Assembly: GCA_018365895.1 (NCBI GenBank)
Contig: JAGZJD010000058.1
Location: forward strand, 1-14,899
Direction: 5' to 3'
Length of the DNA: 14,899 nucleotides
Origin: Lachnospiraceae bacterium
Lineage (GTDB): Bacteria; Bacillota_A; Clostridia; Lachnospirales; Lachnospiraceae
Below, piece by piece: positions 1-7,222 of this stretch. A model generated the notes under the pieces. It saw only the letters and a list, made by a program, of their open reading frames with translations, searched no databases and was not told the DNA's origin. A program made the translations under genes and the position numbers. Positions within the stretch are counted from its first letter, which is position 1. The number at the start of each line of letters is the position of its first letter.

Positions 1-59
1 AGATCAACCCTGTCTGTATTTATTTCTATTAGTTTTCCCTGATTCTTCCTATATTATCT

Positions 60-77
60 CTGTTAATTTTTAAACAA
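60..77 (-). promoter_or_regulatory. Candidate Rex operator (ROP site)
   Basis: Read on the minus strand this 18-mer is TTGTTTAAAAATTAACAG. It matches the clostridial Rex consensus TTGTTAA-N4-TTAACAA at 12 of 14 defined positions. It lies directly beyond the rex terminator stem, so it cannot control rex itself. It more likely overlaps the promoter of a leftward gene outside the window; AT-rich, -10-like sequence (TAATAT) follows at about positions 48-53 on the minus strand. Rex represses fermentative NADH-oxidising genes when NAD+ is high. The match is seen directly and its function is inferred. AT-rich terminator tails can resemble this site by chance. Confidence 0.45.
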
Positions 78-110
78 ACGACGTGTAACAGAACCTTTCT
101 ATTACACGCC
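61..110 (-). terminator. Intrinsic terminator of rex
   Basis: Twelve nt past the rex stop codon, positions 80-91 and 99-110 pair as a 12-bp stem with two G-U wobbles and a 7-nt loop. On the minus strand the stem is followed by GTTTGTTTAAAAATT. The T tract is interrupted, so this is an average rather than strong terminator. Confidence 0.65.
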
Positions 111-121
111 GCCAAGCAATT

Positions 122-766
122 TTATTTAGTCTCTTTATGCTGATGCTGACTAACATTATACGACAGCCGCATCAAACTCTCAGATAAATGTACATTTTCT
201 ACAATCACGTCAGAAGGCACATTCAAATCCGTATGTGCAAAGTTCCAGATTGCCTTTACACCATTATCTACAAGTACCTTCGCTACCTCTGAGGCTTTCG
301 CTTTCGGAATTGTGAGCACTCCAATCTCAATTCCATTTTCTTTTACAAACTCTTGCAGTTCATCCATCATCCGAATCTCCACACCACGGATGGAAACTCC
401 CGCAAGACGTGGATTCACATCAAAAATCCCCTTCAGAAGAAAACCTTTCTTCTCAAATGAAGTATAATTAGCCAGAGCCTGTCCCAGATTACCGGCGCCA
501 ATAATTACCATGTTATGCGTCACATCCAGTCCAAGAATCTTACCAATCTCCTCATAAAGACTCTTCACATTATAACCGTATCCCTGCTGTCCAAATCCTC
601 CGAAATTGTTCAAATCCTGTCGTATCTGAGATGCTGTCACTTTCATGCGCTTGCTCAGTTCATTAGACGAAATCCGCTCAACTCCATTATCCAATAATTC
701 CCCTAAATATCGATAATATCTAGGCAATCTTCTTATAACAGCCTGTGATATCTTTCTTTCATTCAT
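122..766 (-). CDS. rex: Redox-sensing transcriptional repressor Rex
   Basis: Cytoplasmic DNA-binding repressor that senses the NADH/NAD+ ratio. In anaerobic Firmicutes it controls fermentation and NADH-reoxidation genes. At 214 aa it has the usual family length. The N-terminal winged helix (about residues 1-80) includes the helix-turn-helix stretch around SSNELSKRMKVTASQIRQDL (33-52) and the FGGFGQQGYGY motif (55-65). A Rossmann NAD(H) fold follows, with GAGNLGQA at 90-97. The C-terminal helix (HLSESLMRLSYNV) matches the domain-swapped helix of the Rex dimer. The ATG start is preceded by GAGG seven to eight nt upstream. It is a single gene with its own consensus promoter and terminator. The identification is clear from sequence motifs. 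Confidence 0.96.
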   Translation of the reverse strand: MNERKISQAVIRRLPRYYRYLGELLDNGVERISSNELSKRMKVTASQIRQDLNNFGGFGQQGYGYNVKSLYEEIGKILGLDVTHNMVIIGAGNLGQALANYTSFEKKGFLLKGIFDVNPRLAGVSIRGVEIRMMDELQEFVKENGIEIGVLTIPKAKASEVAKVLVDNGVKAIWNFAHTDLNVPSDVIVENVHLSESLMRLSYNVSQHQHKETK

Positions 767-809
767 TTCGTCAACCTCGTCTTTCCGTAATCCGCATATT
801 TACTAAAAT

Positions 810-838
810 ATTATAGCGAATTGTCATATTGATGTCAA
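810..838 (-). promoter_or_regulatory. Promoter of rex with possible autoregulatory dyad
   Basis: On the minus strand TTGACA (833-838) and TATAAT (810-815) are separated by 17 bp, a perfect sigma-A promoter. Transcription would start near 803, giving a leader of about 37 nt. The -35 and spacer overlap an imperfect 18-bp dyad at 821-838, TTGTCATATTGATGTCAA. It shares the TTG(T)...CAA ends of Rex sites but matches the core at only 9 of 14 positions. The promoter is well supported; autoregulation is a weak inference. Confidence 0.8.
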
Positions 839-845
839 TTATTTG

Positions 846-873
846 TTGTAATTTGCAATATTTGCGCTATAAT
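846..873 (+). promoter_or_regulatory. Promoter of the ABC-F gene
   Basis: TTGTAA (846-851), a 16-bp spacer and a perfect TATAAT (868-873) form a sigma-A promoter divergent from that of rex, with the two -35 boxes about 8 bp apart. The transcript would begin near 880 and carry a leader of about 87 nt. The leader contains a possible 10-codon reading frame at 891-923 and a second TATAAT at 919-924 without a good -35. A strong Shine-Dalgarno AGGAGG (955-960) lies 6 nt before the ATG. Confidence 0.7.
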
Positions 874-966
874 TGAACATGGATATTTTTATGTCAAAAC
901 AGTATAGAAACTTGGCTGTATAATCAAGCTAAATGAAAGATAAACAAACCAAACAGGAGGATACAC

Positions 967-2889
967 ATGGTACTCGCATGTCATAATATCAGCAAAGCAT
1001 TCTTAGAGCAGGTCATTGTTAAATCTGGCTCTTTTCATATAGAAGACCGTGAAAAAGCGGCTTTGATCGGTGTCAATGGCGCCGGAAAATCAACTATCTT
1101 AAAAATGATTGTAGGTGAACTAACGCCAGATTCCGGTGAAATCGTCCTTACTAAAGGAAAAACGATCGGATATCTTGCTCAGCATCAGATTCCGGATACA
1201 GAACATTCCATCTATGAAGAATTAAAAACTGCAAGAAGTTATCTGATCCAAATGGAAAATGAAATCCGTAAAATTGAAAGCGAACTTTCTTCCCTTACCG
1301 GAGATGCGCTGGAAGAACGGCTTCACGCCTATCATCGGCTTACTGCCCAATTTGAACGCGAAAACGGATATGCCTATGAAAGTGAGCTTACAGGCGTATT
1401 AAAAGGGCTCGGCTTTTCTGAAGAAGAATTCCAAAAACCGGTCAACACTCTGTCCGGAGGACAAAAAACCCGGGTAGCTCTTGGTAAACTGCTCCTAACG
1501 AAACCAGACATTCTTCTTCTTGATGAACCCACAAACCATCTGGATTTAAATTCCATTTCCTGGCTCGAAACTTATCTTATGAATTATCCCGGTGCTGTTC
1601 TCATTGTTTCCCATGACCGTTACTTTTTAAATCGCGTTGTCACAAAAGTAATTGAAATTGAACACGGAGAAATCATGAGTTTCCCTGGAAATTATACTGA
1701 ATTTGCCGAAAAAAAGAAACAGGTGCGAGAAGCGAAACTAAAAGAATATTTCAAACAGCAGCAGGAGATTAAGCATCAGGAAGCTGTTATCGAAAAGCTG
1801 CGCTCATTTAACCGAGAAAAATCTATCCGTCGCGCAGAAAGCCGTGAAAAAATGCTTTCAAAAATGGTTCCGGTAGAAAAACCTCTTGAAGACACAAATG
1901 AACTTCATTTTCATCTTGAACCATCCTCTGTCAGCGGAAATGATGTACTATCCGTAGAAGATCTCAGTATGTCCTTTCAGACACAAAAACTATTCCAGCA
2001 TGTAAGCTTTTCTTTGAAGCGTGGAGAACATGTCGCAGTCATTGGAGATAATGGAACCGGAAAAACAACGCTCCTTAAAATTCTAAATGGTCTTCTTGAT
2101 GCTGATGAAGGACGCTTTCAGCTTGGAACTAATGTACATATTGGATATTATGATCAGGAACACCATGTACTCCATCAGGAAAAAACTATTTTTGATGAAA
2201 TTTCTGATGATTATCCAACGCTTACTAACACTGAAATCCGCAATGTTTTGGCTGCATTTTTATTTACTGGAGAAGATGTCTATAAATTGATAGGTGACTT
2301 AAGCGGTGGCGAACGCGGCCGGGTATCTCTGGCAAAACTCATGCTCTCCGAAGCAAATTTTCTGATTCTGGATGAGCCTACCAACCATCTGGACATCGCT
2401 TCCAAAGAAATTCTGGAAAAAGCATTAAACGACTATACCGGAACAATTCTGTACGTTTCTCATGACCGGTATTTTATTAACCAGACAGCTCAGAGAATCC
2501 TGGAACTGACGAATCATACTTTCGTAAATTATATCGGAAATTATGATTACTATGTAGAGAAGAAAGAAGAACTGACAAAAATCTATGCCCCGTCTGACGA
2601 AAATCCTTCTCACATTCCGGAAACGATTTCTGAGACAAAACTTGACTGGCAAGCTCAAAAAGAAGCACAGGCCAGAGAACGTAAACGAAAAAATGAATTT
2701 CAAAAAACAGAAAAACGCATCGATGCATTGGAAACAAGAAACACTGAAATTGATGAATTAATGACTCGGGAAGATATTTATACAAATTCTGTCAAATGCC
2801 GGGAACTTGCAGAAGAAAAATCTGCAATTGAAGAGGAACTTTTAAAACTATACGAAATCTGGGAAACATTGGCAGAAGAACTGTCTTAA
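967..2889 (+). CDS. ABC-F family ATPase (YdiF-like, ribosome-associated)
   Basis: Soluble twin-nucleotide-binding-domain ATPase without membrane domains. ABC-F proteins bind the ribosomal E site to rescue stalled translation, and some members protect ribosomes from antibiotics. NBD1 has Walker A GVNGAGKS (35-42), signature LSGGQ (162-166) and Walker B ILLLDEPTNHLD (182-193). A charged linker resembling the P-site tRNA interaction motif spans about 240-310. NBD2 has GDNGTGKT (360-367), LSGGE (445-449) and LILDEPTNHLD (466-476). A C-terminal coiled coil occupies about 555-640. The 640-aa length and this layout resemble housekeeping YdiF more than short resistance types, but resistance cannot be excluded. 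It is monocistronic, with AGGAGG 6 nt before the ATG and its own promoter and terminator. Confidence 0.93.
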   Translation: MVLACHNISKAFLEQVIVKSGSFHIEDREKAALIGVNGAGKSTILKMIVGELTPDSGEIVLTKGKTIGYLAQHQIPDTEHSIYEELKTARSYLIQMENEIRKIESELSSLTGDALEERLHAYHRLTAQFERENGYAYESELTGVLKGLGFSEEEFQKPVNTLSGGQKTRVALGKLLLTKPDILLLDEPTNHLDLNSISWLETYLMNYPGAVLIVSHDRYFLNRVVTKVIEIEHGEIMSFPGNYTEFAEKKKQVREAKLKEYFKQQQEIKHQEAVIEKLRSFNREKSIRRAESREKMLSKMVPVEKPLEDTNELHFHLEPSSVSGNDVLSVEDLSMSFQTQKLFQHVSFSLKRGEHVAVIGDNGTGKTTLLKILNGLLDADEGRFQLGTNVHIGYYDQEHHVLHQEKTIFDEISDDYPTLTNTEIRNVLAAFLFTGEDVYKLIGDLSGGERGRVSLAKLMLSEANFLILDEPTNHLDIASKEILEKALNDYTGTILYVSHDRYFINQTAQRILELTNHTFVNYIGNYDYYVEKKEELTKIYAPSDENPSHIPETISETKLDWQAQKEAQARERKRKNEFQKTEKRIDALETRNTEIDELMTREDIYTNSVKCRELAEEKSAIEEELLKLYEIWETLAEELS

Positions 2890-2894
2890 TCAAT

Positions 2895-2965
2895 TGCCGC
2901 CGGAAATAGATTCTTTTAAAAAGAAAACAATTCTCCGGCGGCAGCTTTATTTCTATAGTATTTTT
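2895..2965 (+). terminator. Intrinsic terminator of the ABC-F gene
   Basis: A perfect 10-bp GC-rich stem, TGCCGCCGGA at 2895-2904 with its complement at 2934-2943, encloses 29 nt that contain a small AT hairpin. It begins 5 nt after the stop codon and is followed by T-rich sequence (GCTTTATTTC, then TTTTTT at 2961-2966). The convergent icd stop lies only 39 nt beyond the stem, so the same structure may also stop icd transcripts. On that strand it lacks a good T tract. Confidence 0.75.
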
Positions 2966-2982
2966 TAATATTTTCCTAACTC

Positions 2983-4191
2983 TTACAGACGTTCCCTAAG
3001 ATTCTCTGCGATTGTTTGGATAAATTCTTCACTGTTTAAAGTTATTACATGTTCTAATGAAGTAATCATAGCCAGGTCTTTCGTCATTTTGCCACTTTCA
3101 ATCGTGTCAATGACCGCTTGTTCAAGGCTGTCGGCGAATTTCATCAGGCGATCGTTCTGATCCAGTTCTCCTCTTTTTCTAAGAGCGCCGCTCCAGGCAA
3201 AAATTGTCGCAACCGGATTGGTAGACGTTTCTTCTCCTGCCAGAAATTTATAATAATGCCTCTGTACCGTTCCATGTGCAGCCTCATATTCATAATTGCC
3301 GTCCGGTGTTACAAGAACAGATGTCATCATAGCAAGAGAACCAAAAGCCGATGAAATCATGTCGCTCATCACATCCCCATCGTAGTTTTTACACGCCCAC
3401 ACATAACCGCCTTCTGATTTCATAACACGGGCTACTGCATCATCAATTAGTGTATAAAAATAAGTGATTCCTGCTTTCCGAAACTTTTCCTCATACTCTT
3501 TTTCATAAATCTCCCGAAAAATATCCTTAAACGTATGATCATATTTCTTTGAAATAGTATCCTTTGATGCAAACCACAAATCTTCTCTTACATCAAGTGC
3601 ATAATGAAAACAACTCCTTGCGAAACTTTCAATAGACGTTTTTGTATTATGCATTCCCTGGATGATACCTTCGCCCGAAAATTCATGAACCAGTTCTCTT
3701 TGTACTGTTCCATCCTCTGCTGTATACACAAGTTCTGCTTTTCCAGCTCCAGGTACTTTCATCTCTACACTTTTATATACATCCCCATAGGCATGGCGAG
3801 CTACGGTAATCGGTTTTTTCCAGTTTTTCACACATGGTTCAATCCCTGCTGCAAGAATCGGCGCCCGAAATACTGTTCCGTCCAAAATTGCACGGATCGT
3901 TCCATTCGGACTCTTCCACATTTCTTTCAGATTATACTCCTTTACTCTGGCTGCATTTGGAGTAATTGTTGCACATTTCACTGCTACATGATACCTTTTT
4001 ACCGCATACGCTGCATCTGCTGTTACCTGATCTTCCGATGCGTCCCTGGACTCCAGCCCCAGATCATAGTATGCTGTTTTTAACTCTACAAACGGACAGA
4101 TCAAATGCTTTTTAATCATTGCCCACAAAACTCTTGTCATTTCATCTCCATCCATTTCTACAAGCGGTGTTGTCATCTGAATTTTATCCAT
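2983..4191 (-). CDS. icd: NADP-dependent isocitrate dehydrogenase, eukaryote-like type
   Basis: Oxidatively decarboxylates isocitrate to 2-oxoglutarate, making NADPH. In an anaerobe with an incomplete TCA cycle its main role is supplying the carbon skeleton for glutamate. At 402 aa it matches the homodimeric subfamily that includes mitochondrial and cytosolic IDH, not the E. coli type. Visible motifs include KCATITPNAARV (72-83), the substrate-binding KSPNGTIR (93-100), R132 in ARHAYGD, the metal site DGDVMSD (271-277) and the NADP-binding HGTVQRHY (306-313). AGGAGG lies 9 nt before the ATG. It sits 48 nt downstream of the GntR regulator gene, with no promoter or terminator visible between, so the two are likely cotranscribed. 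Confidence 0.95.
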   Translation of the reverse strand: MDKIQMTTPLVEMDGDEMTRVLWAMIKKHLICPFVELKTAYYDLGLESRDASEDQVTADAAYAVKRYHVAVKCATITPNAARVKEYNLKEMWKSPNGTIRAILDGTVFRAPILAAGIEPCVKNWKKPITVARHAYGDVYKSVEMKVPGAGKAELVYTAEDGTVQRELVHEFSGEGIIQGMHNTKTSIESFARSCFHYALDVREDLWFASKDTISKKYDHTFKDIFREIYEKEYEEKFRKAGITYFYTLIDDAVARVMKSEGGYVWACKNYDGDVMSDMISSAFGSLAMMTSVLVTPDGNYEYEAAHGTVQRHYYKFLAGEETSTNPVATIFAWSGALRKRGELDQNDRLMKFADSLEQAVIDTIESGKMTKDLAMITSLEHVITLNSEEFIQTIAENLRERL

Positions 4192-4239
4192 AGCCCTTTT
4201 CCTCCTGTCTCTTTTACTGATTTCTCATATGTTTTTTCA

Positions 4240-4878
4240 TTACATTAAATTATCTACTACATGACGGATATGTTCATACGCCAATTGTTCTGCTAGATTT
4301 GCATTCTTTGCTTTAATTGCCTCGTAAATCCCGCGATGCTCTGCAATAGATTTCTCCGCCCGATCTTTCTTTTCTACGGACGTCTTCCTCGCTTTGCGCA
4401 CATAATTGTGAAAATCTGTCAGCATATGCTGAAGAATCCGACTATTGGAAGCTTCATACAATACTTTGTGAAATTCACTGTCCAATTCCACTACATGTCC
4501 TCCGTCCTCTTTCTTTCTACCGTAAAATTCAGATAACAGAAGCACTTCTTCCATCTTCTCTAGTTGTTCCTGTGTGATATGATCCGTCGCCCATCTCGCA
4601 CAGAGACCTTCCAACCTAGAGCGTATTGCATAGATATCCGCAATATCCTTCCCATTAATTCCAGTTACATAAGCACCTTTATTGGGAATGATCTTCACAA
4701 GTCCCTCCAACTCCAATTGACGAAGTGCTTCCCGCACCGGTGTACGGCTGACTCCCATCTCTTCTCCTATCGTAATTTCCCTTAATTCTTCATTCTCTTT
4801 ATATTTCCCCGACAGAATATCTTCCCGCAAAGCATTAAACACTCGTCCTCGCAAAGAATGATCCTGGTATTCCTTCAC
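4240..4878 (-). CDS. GntR family transcriptional regulator, FCD (FadR) subfamily
   Basis: DNA-binding regulator with an N-terminal GntR winged helix (about residues 8-75, including EEMGVSRTPVREALRQLELEGLV) and a C-terminal all-helical FCD ligand domain (about 80-205). The likely metal ligands of FCD proteins are present with the expected spacing: D133, H137, H181 and H203. The ligand is commonly a small organic acid in this subfamily. The start is GTG at 4876-4878, with GGAG 9 nt upstream; no nearby ATG fits better. It is the first gene of an apparent operon with icd, and its promoter overlaps a GntR-type palindrome. The inference is self-regulation and control of icd, perhaps by citrate, isocitrate or another carboxylate. 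The ligand is unknown. Confidence 0.9.
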   Translation of the reverse strand: MKEYQDHSLRGRVFNALREDILSGKYKENEELREITIGEEMGVSRTPVREALRQLELEGLVKIIPNKGAYVTGINGKDIADIYAIRSRLEGLCARWATDHITQEQLEKMEEVLLLSEFYGRKKEDGGHVVELDSEFHKVLYEASNSRILQHMLTDFHNYVRKARKTSVEKKDRAEKSIAEHRGIYEAIKAKNANLAEQLAYEHIRHVVDNLM

Positions 4879-4902
4879 TTTCTATCACTCCAATTCTTGA
4901 TT

Positions 4903-4938
4903 TTGTATAATTGTATACAACCATATTGTTTTTGTCAA
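4903..4938 (-). promoter_or_regulatory. gntR-icd promoter with FadR-type operator
   Basis: On the minus strand TTGACA (4933-4938) and TACAAT (4910-4915) are spaced by exactly 17 bp. A perfect 10-bp palindrome TTGTATACAA (4911-4920) overlaps the -10 box. A wider inverted pair, TTGTATA (4903-4909) and TATACAA (4914-4920), extends over the start region. FadR-subfamily GntR operators follow the pattern TNGTnACNA, which this site fits. Binding there would occlude RNA polymerase, so simple autorepression of gntR-icd is likely. Confidence 0.75.
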
Positions 4939-4967
4939 TAAAAAACAGGTGAAATCTCACCTGTTTT
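4936..4967 (-). terminator. Strong intrinsic terminator after ilvA
   Basis: A perfect 11-bp stem, AAAACAGGTGA (4942-4952) with its complement (4957-4967), has a 4-nt loop. On the minus strand it is followed by a run of six T residues including the stem end. It lies 28 nt past the ilvA stop and abuts the -35 box of the gntR promoter, cleanly insulating the smc-ftsY-ilvA cluster from gntR-icd. Confidence 0.88.
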
Positions 4968-4995
4968 CAAAAATTTTATTAATTTATCAGACGAT

Positions 4996-6210
4996 TTAAT
5001 ATAACTTTGCACCAACCTGACGCGGCTGATATCCCTCTCGTACAAGTGCTTCTAAAATTTGCTCTTTATGTTCTGTCCCAAACGCCTCCATCGTAATTCG
5101 AAGTTCTACCGCCGCATTACGGTTCGTATTCACAAACTGATTATGTTCCAAGCGAATGACATTTCCCTGAGCATCTGCGATTGTCTTCGCAACATGTACC
5201 AGTTCTCCCGGTTTATCCGGTAAGAGCACCGAAATAGAAAAGATGCGATCCCTCTGGATCAAACCATGCTGGACAATCGAAGACATCGTAATAACGTCCA
5301 TATTTCCACCACTCAAAATACAGACTACTTTTTTCCCTTTCAAATCAAGCTGACGAAGAGCCGCCACAGAAAGAAGCCCAGAATTCTCTACGATCATTTT
5401 ATGATTCTCTACCATATCAAGGAAAGCGCCGATCAATTCATCATCTTCTACTGTAATAACCTTATCTACATTTTCCTGTACATACGGAAAAACTTTCTCT
5501 CCTACACGCTTCACTGCTGTACCATCTGCAATCGTATTAGCACTTCCAAGCGTAACAACTTTTCCTGATTTTAAAGCCTCCATCATACTCGCCGCCTCTG
5601 ACGGTTCTACTCCGACTACTTTAATCTTTGGATTCAGCATCTTGGCAAGGGTGGAAACACCGCTGATCAGACCGCCTCCTCCAATCGGAACGATGATATA
5701 ATCAACTGTTGGAAGCTCCTGAATAATCTCCATTGTAATTGTTCCCTGTCCGGTTGCCACATCAATATCATCAAATGGATGAACAAAGGTGTATCCATGT
5801 TCTTCTGCTAGTTCATAGGCCTTTTCACAGGCATCGTCATAAACATCTCCGCAAAGAACTACCTCTGCACCTAATTCTTTCGTACGATTTACTTTAATGA
5901 GCGGTGTGACTGTCGGCATTACAATGGTTGCTTTACAACCAAACGCTTTTGCAGCGTACGCCACTCCCTGGGCATGATTTCCAGCTGATGCTGTGATCAG
6001 CCCTTTCTCACGCTCCTGCGGTGTCAGTGTGCTTATTTTATAATATGCCCCCCGCAATTTATAGGCTCCGGTATGCTGCATATTTTCTGGTTTCAGATAT
6101 ACTTTCGCACCGGTATCTTTACTCAGATATTCGCTGTATACCAGCTTTGTAGGATTCGTTACTTTCTTTACAAGTTCACTTGCCTCTTCAAATTTCTCTA
6201 AAGTAAACAT
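4996..6210 (-). CDS. ilvA: Threonine ammonia-lyase (threonine deaminase)
   Basis: PLP enzyme converting threonine to 2-oxobutyrate and ammonia, either the first step of isoleucine synthesis or a catabolic route to propionate/2-oxobutyrate. The catalytic domain shows the PLP lysine in TGAYKLRGA (K51), SAGNHAQG (75-82), the glycine loop GGGGLISG (177-184) and SGGN near 300. An ACT-like regulatory domain follows (about 322-400, beginning ISVLLPDKPGELVHVA). The roughly 400-aa form with one ACT domain is the medium class, often named ilvA or tdcB, so the symbol is approximate. I place the start at the ATG of 6208-6210, because AAGGA (6217-6221) gives it 6-nt spacing. The ATG at 6214-6216 touches that ribosome site. 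It follows ftsY by 27 nt with no promoter or terminator visible, and ends at a strong terminator. Confidence 0.93.
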   Translation of the reverse strand: MFTLEKFEEASELVKKVTNPTKLVYSEYLSKDTGAKVYLKPENMQHTGAYKLRGAYYKISTLTPQEREKGLITASAGNHAQGVAYAAKAFGCKATIVMPTVTPLIKVNRTKELGAEVVLCGDVYDDACEKAYELAEEHGYTFVHPFDDIDVATGQGTITMEIIQELPTVDYIIVPIGGGGLISGVSTLAKMLNPKIKVVGVEPSEAASMMEALKSGKVVTLGSANTIADGTAVKRVGEKVFPYVQENVDKVITVEDDELIGAFLDMVENHKMIVENSGLLSVAALRQLDLKGKKVVCILSGGNMDVITMSSIVQHGLIQRDRIFSISVLLPDKPGELVHVAKTIADAQGNVIRLEHNQFVNTNRNAAVELRITMEAFGTEHKEQILEALVREGYQPRQVGAKLY

Positions 6211-6237
6211 TGTCATTCCTTCTTTCTTCTGTGAAAA

Positions 6238-7176
6238 CTATTCTTCTTCCTCTTCTTTCTTGATATCAAATAATGCGTTCACAAAATCATCCGCGTGGAA
6301 TTTCTGCAGATCGTGAATCGACTCTCCAACACCAATATATTTTACCGGAATTCCAAGTTCTGACTGAATTGCAATTGCAATACCGCCCTTTGCCGTTCCA
6401 TCCATCTTTGTCAAAATAATTCCTGTAATATCTGTTACTTCACTGAATTGTTTTGCCTGTGCAAGAGCATTTTGCCCTGTAGTTGCATCAAGCACAACAA
6501 GTGTCTCACGAAATGCTTCCGGATATTCCCGCTCCAAAACGCGGTTGATTTTACGAAGTTCTTCCATTAAGTTCTTTTTATTATGAAGCCTTCCTGCCGT
6601 ATCTACAAGAAGTACATCGGCACGACGCGCCTTTGCTGCCGCAACTGCATCATAGACAACCGCTGCCGGATCAGAACCTTCCTGACCTCCGATCAAATCT
6701 GCATCTGCCCGATTTGCCCATTCTTTCAGCTGTTCCCCTGCCGCTGCACGGAATGTATCTGCCGCCGCCAAAACAACTTTTTTATGCTGTTCCCGCATTT
6801 TCCCTGCAATTTTTCCAATTGTTGTTGTTTTTCCAACGCCATTGACTCCGATGACCAGTACCGCAGAAGTACGATTTTCAAATTCGTAGGCCGCTTCCCC
6901 AACATCCATCTGCTCTTTAATACTCTCAATCAAAAGCTCTTTGCATGCCTGCGGCTCTTTGATGTGCTGCTCTTTTACTTTTTGCCGCAAATTGTCAAGA
7001 ATCTCCATCGTTGCCCGCACACCGAGATCCCCCATGATCAGAACTTCTTCCAGTTCCTCATAAAACTCCTCATCAATATGGGAAAAGCCTTTAAAAATGT
7101 TGTCAATACCGGACACAATATTATTTCTTGTTTTTGTCAGTCCTTCTACAAGACGTTTAAATAAACCACCTGCCAT
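6238..7176 (-). CDS. ftsY: Signal recognition particle receptor FtsY
   Basis: SRP-type GTPase that docks SRP-ribosome complexes at the membrane for cotranslational insertion. The protein is 312 aa from the chosen start: a short N-terminal region and NG domain, without a long acidic A domain. Seen are G1 GVNGVGKT (about 110-117), DTFRAAAGEQL (140-150), DTAGR (192-196), TKMDG (256-260) and GVGE near 284. A glutamate run closes the C terminus. The ATG at 7174-7176 has GGGTGAT upstream, which pairs with the 16S anti-SD. An in-frame GTG at 7183-7185 lies inside that ribosome site and is less likely. smc ends upstream after 46 nt with no hairpin between, so the genes are likely one transcript. Confidence 0.96.
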   Translation of the reverse strand: MAGGLFKRLVEGLTKTRNNIVSGIDNIFKGFSHIDEEFYEELEEVLIMGDLGVRATMEILDNLRQKVKEQHIKEPQACKELLIESIKEQMDVGEAAYEFENRTSAVLVIGVNGVGKTTTIGKIAGKMREQHKKVVLAAADTFRAAAGEQLKEWANRADADLIGGQEGSDPAAVVYDAVAAAKARRADVLLVDTAGRLHNKKNLMEELRKINRVLEREYPEAFRETLVVLDATTGQNALAQAKQFSEVTDITGIILTKMDGTAKGGIAIAIQSELGIPVKYIGVGESIHDLQKFHADDFVNALFDIKKEEEEE

Positions 7177-7222
7177 ATATATCACCCGCTTTTCTTTTTT
7201 ATTTCTTTTATCTTAACTGCAT

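Noticed and set aside
2425..2785. Two overlapping minus-strand frames opposite the ABC-F gene
   Set aside because: They are antisense to conserved NBD2 and coiled-coil sequence and no start signal was found.
3604..4083. 159-codon plus-strand frame opposite icd
   Set aside because: It is antisense to conserved IDH codons, has no ribosome site and encodes a Cys/Phe-rich unrecognisable protein; it is a shadow of icd.
6211..6237. T-box or other leader control for ilvA
   Set aside because: The gap to ftsY is only 27 nt, with no room for a riboswitch or attenuator.
6583..7164. 193-codon plus-strand frame opposite ftsY
   Set aside because: It lies fully inside the conserved ftsY gene on the other strand, has odd composition and no promoter or ribosome site.
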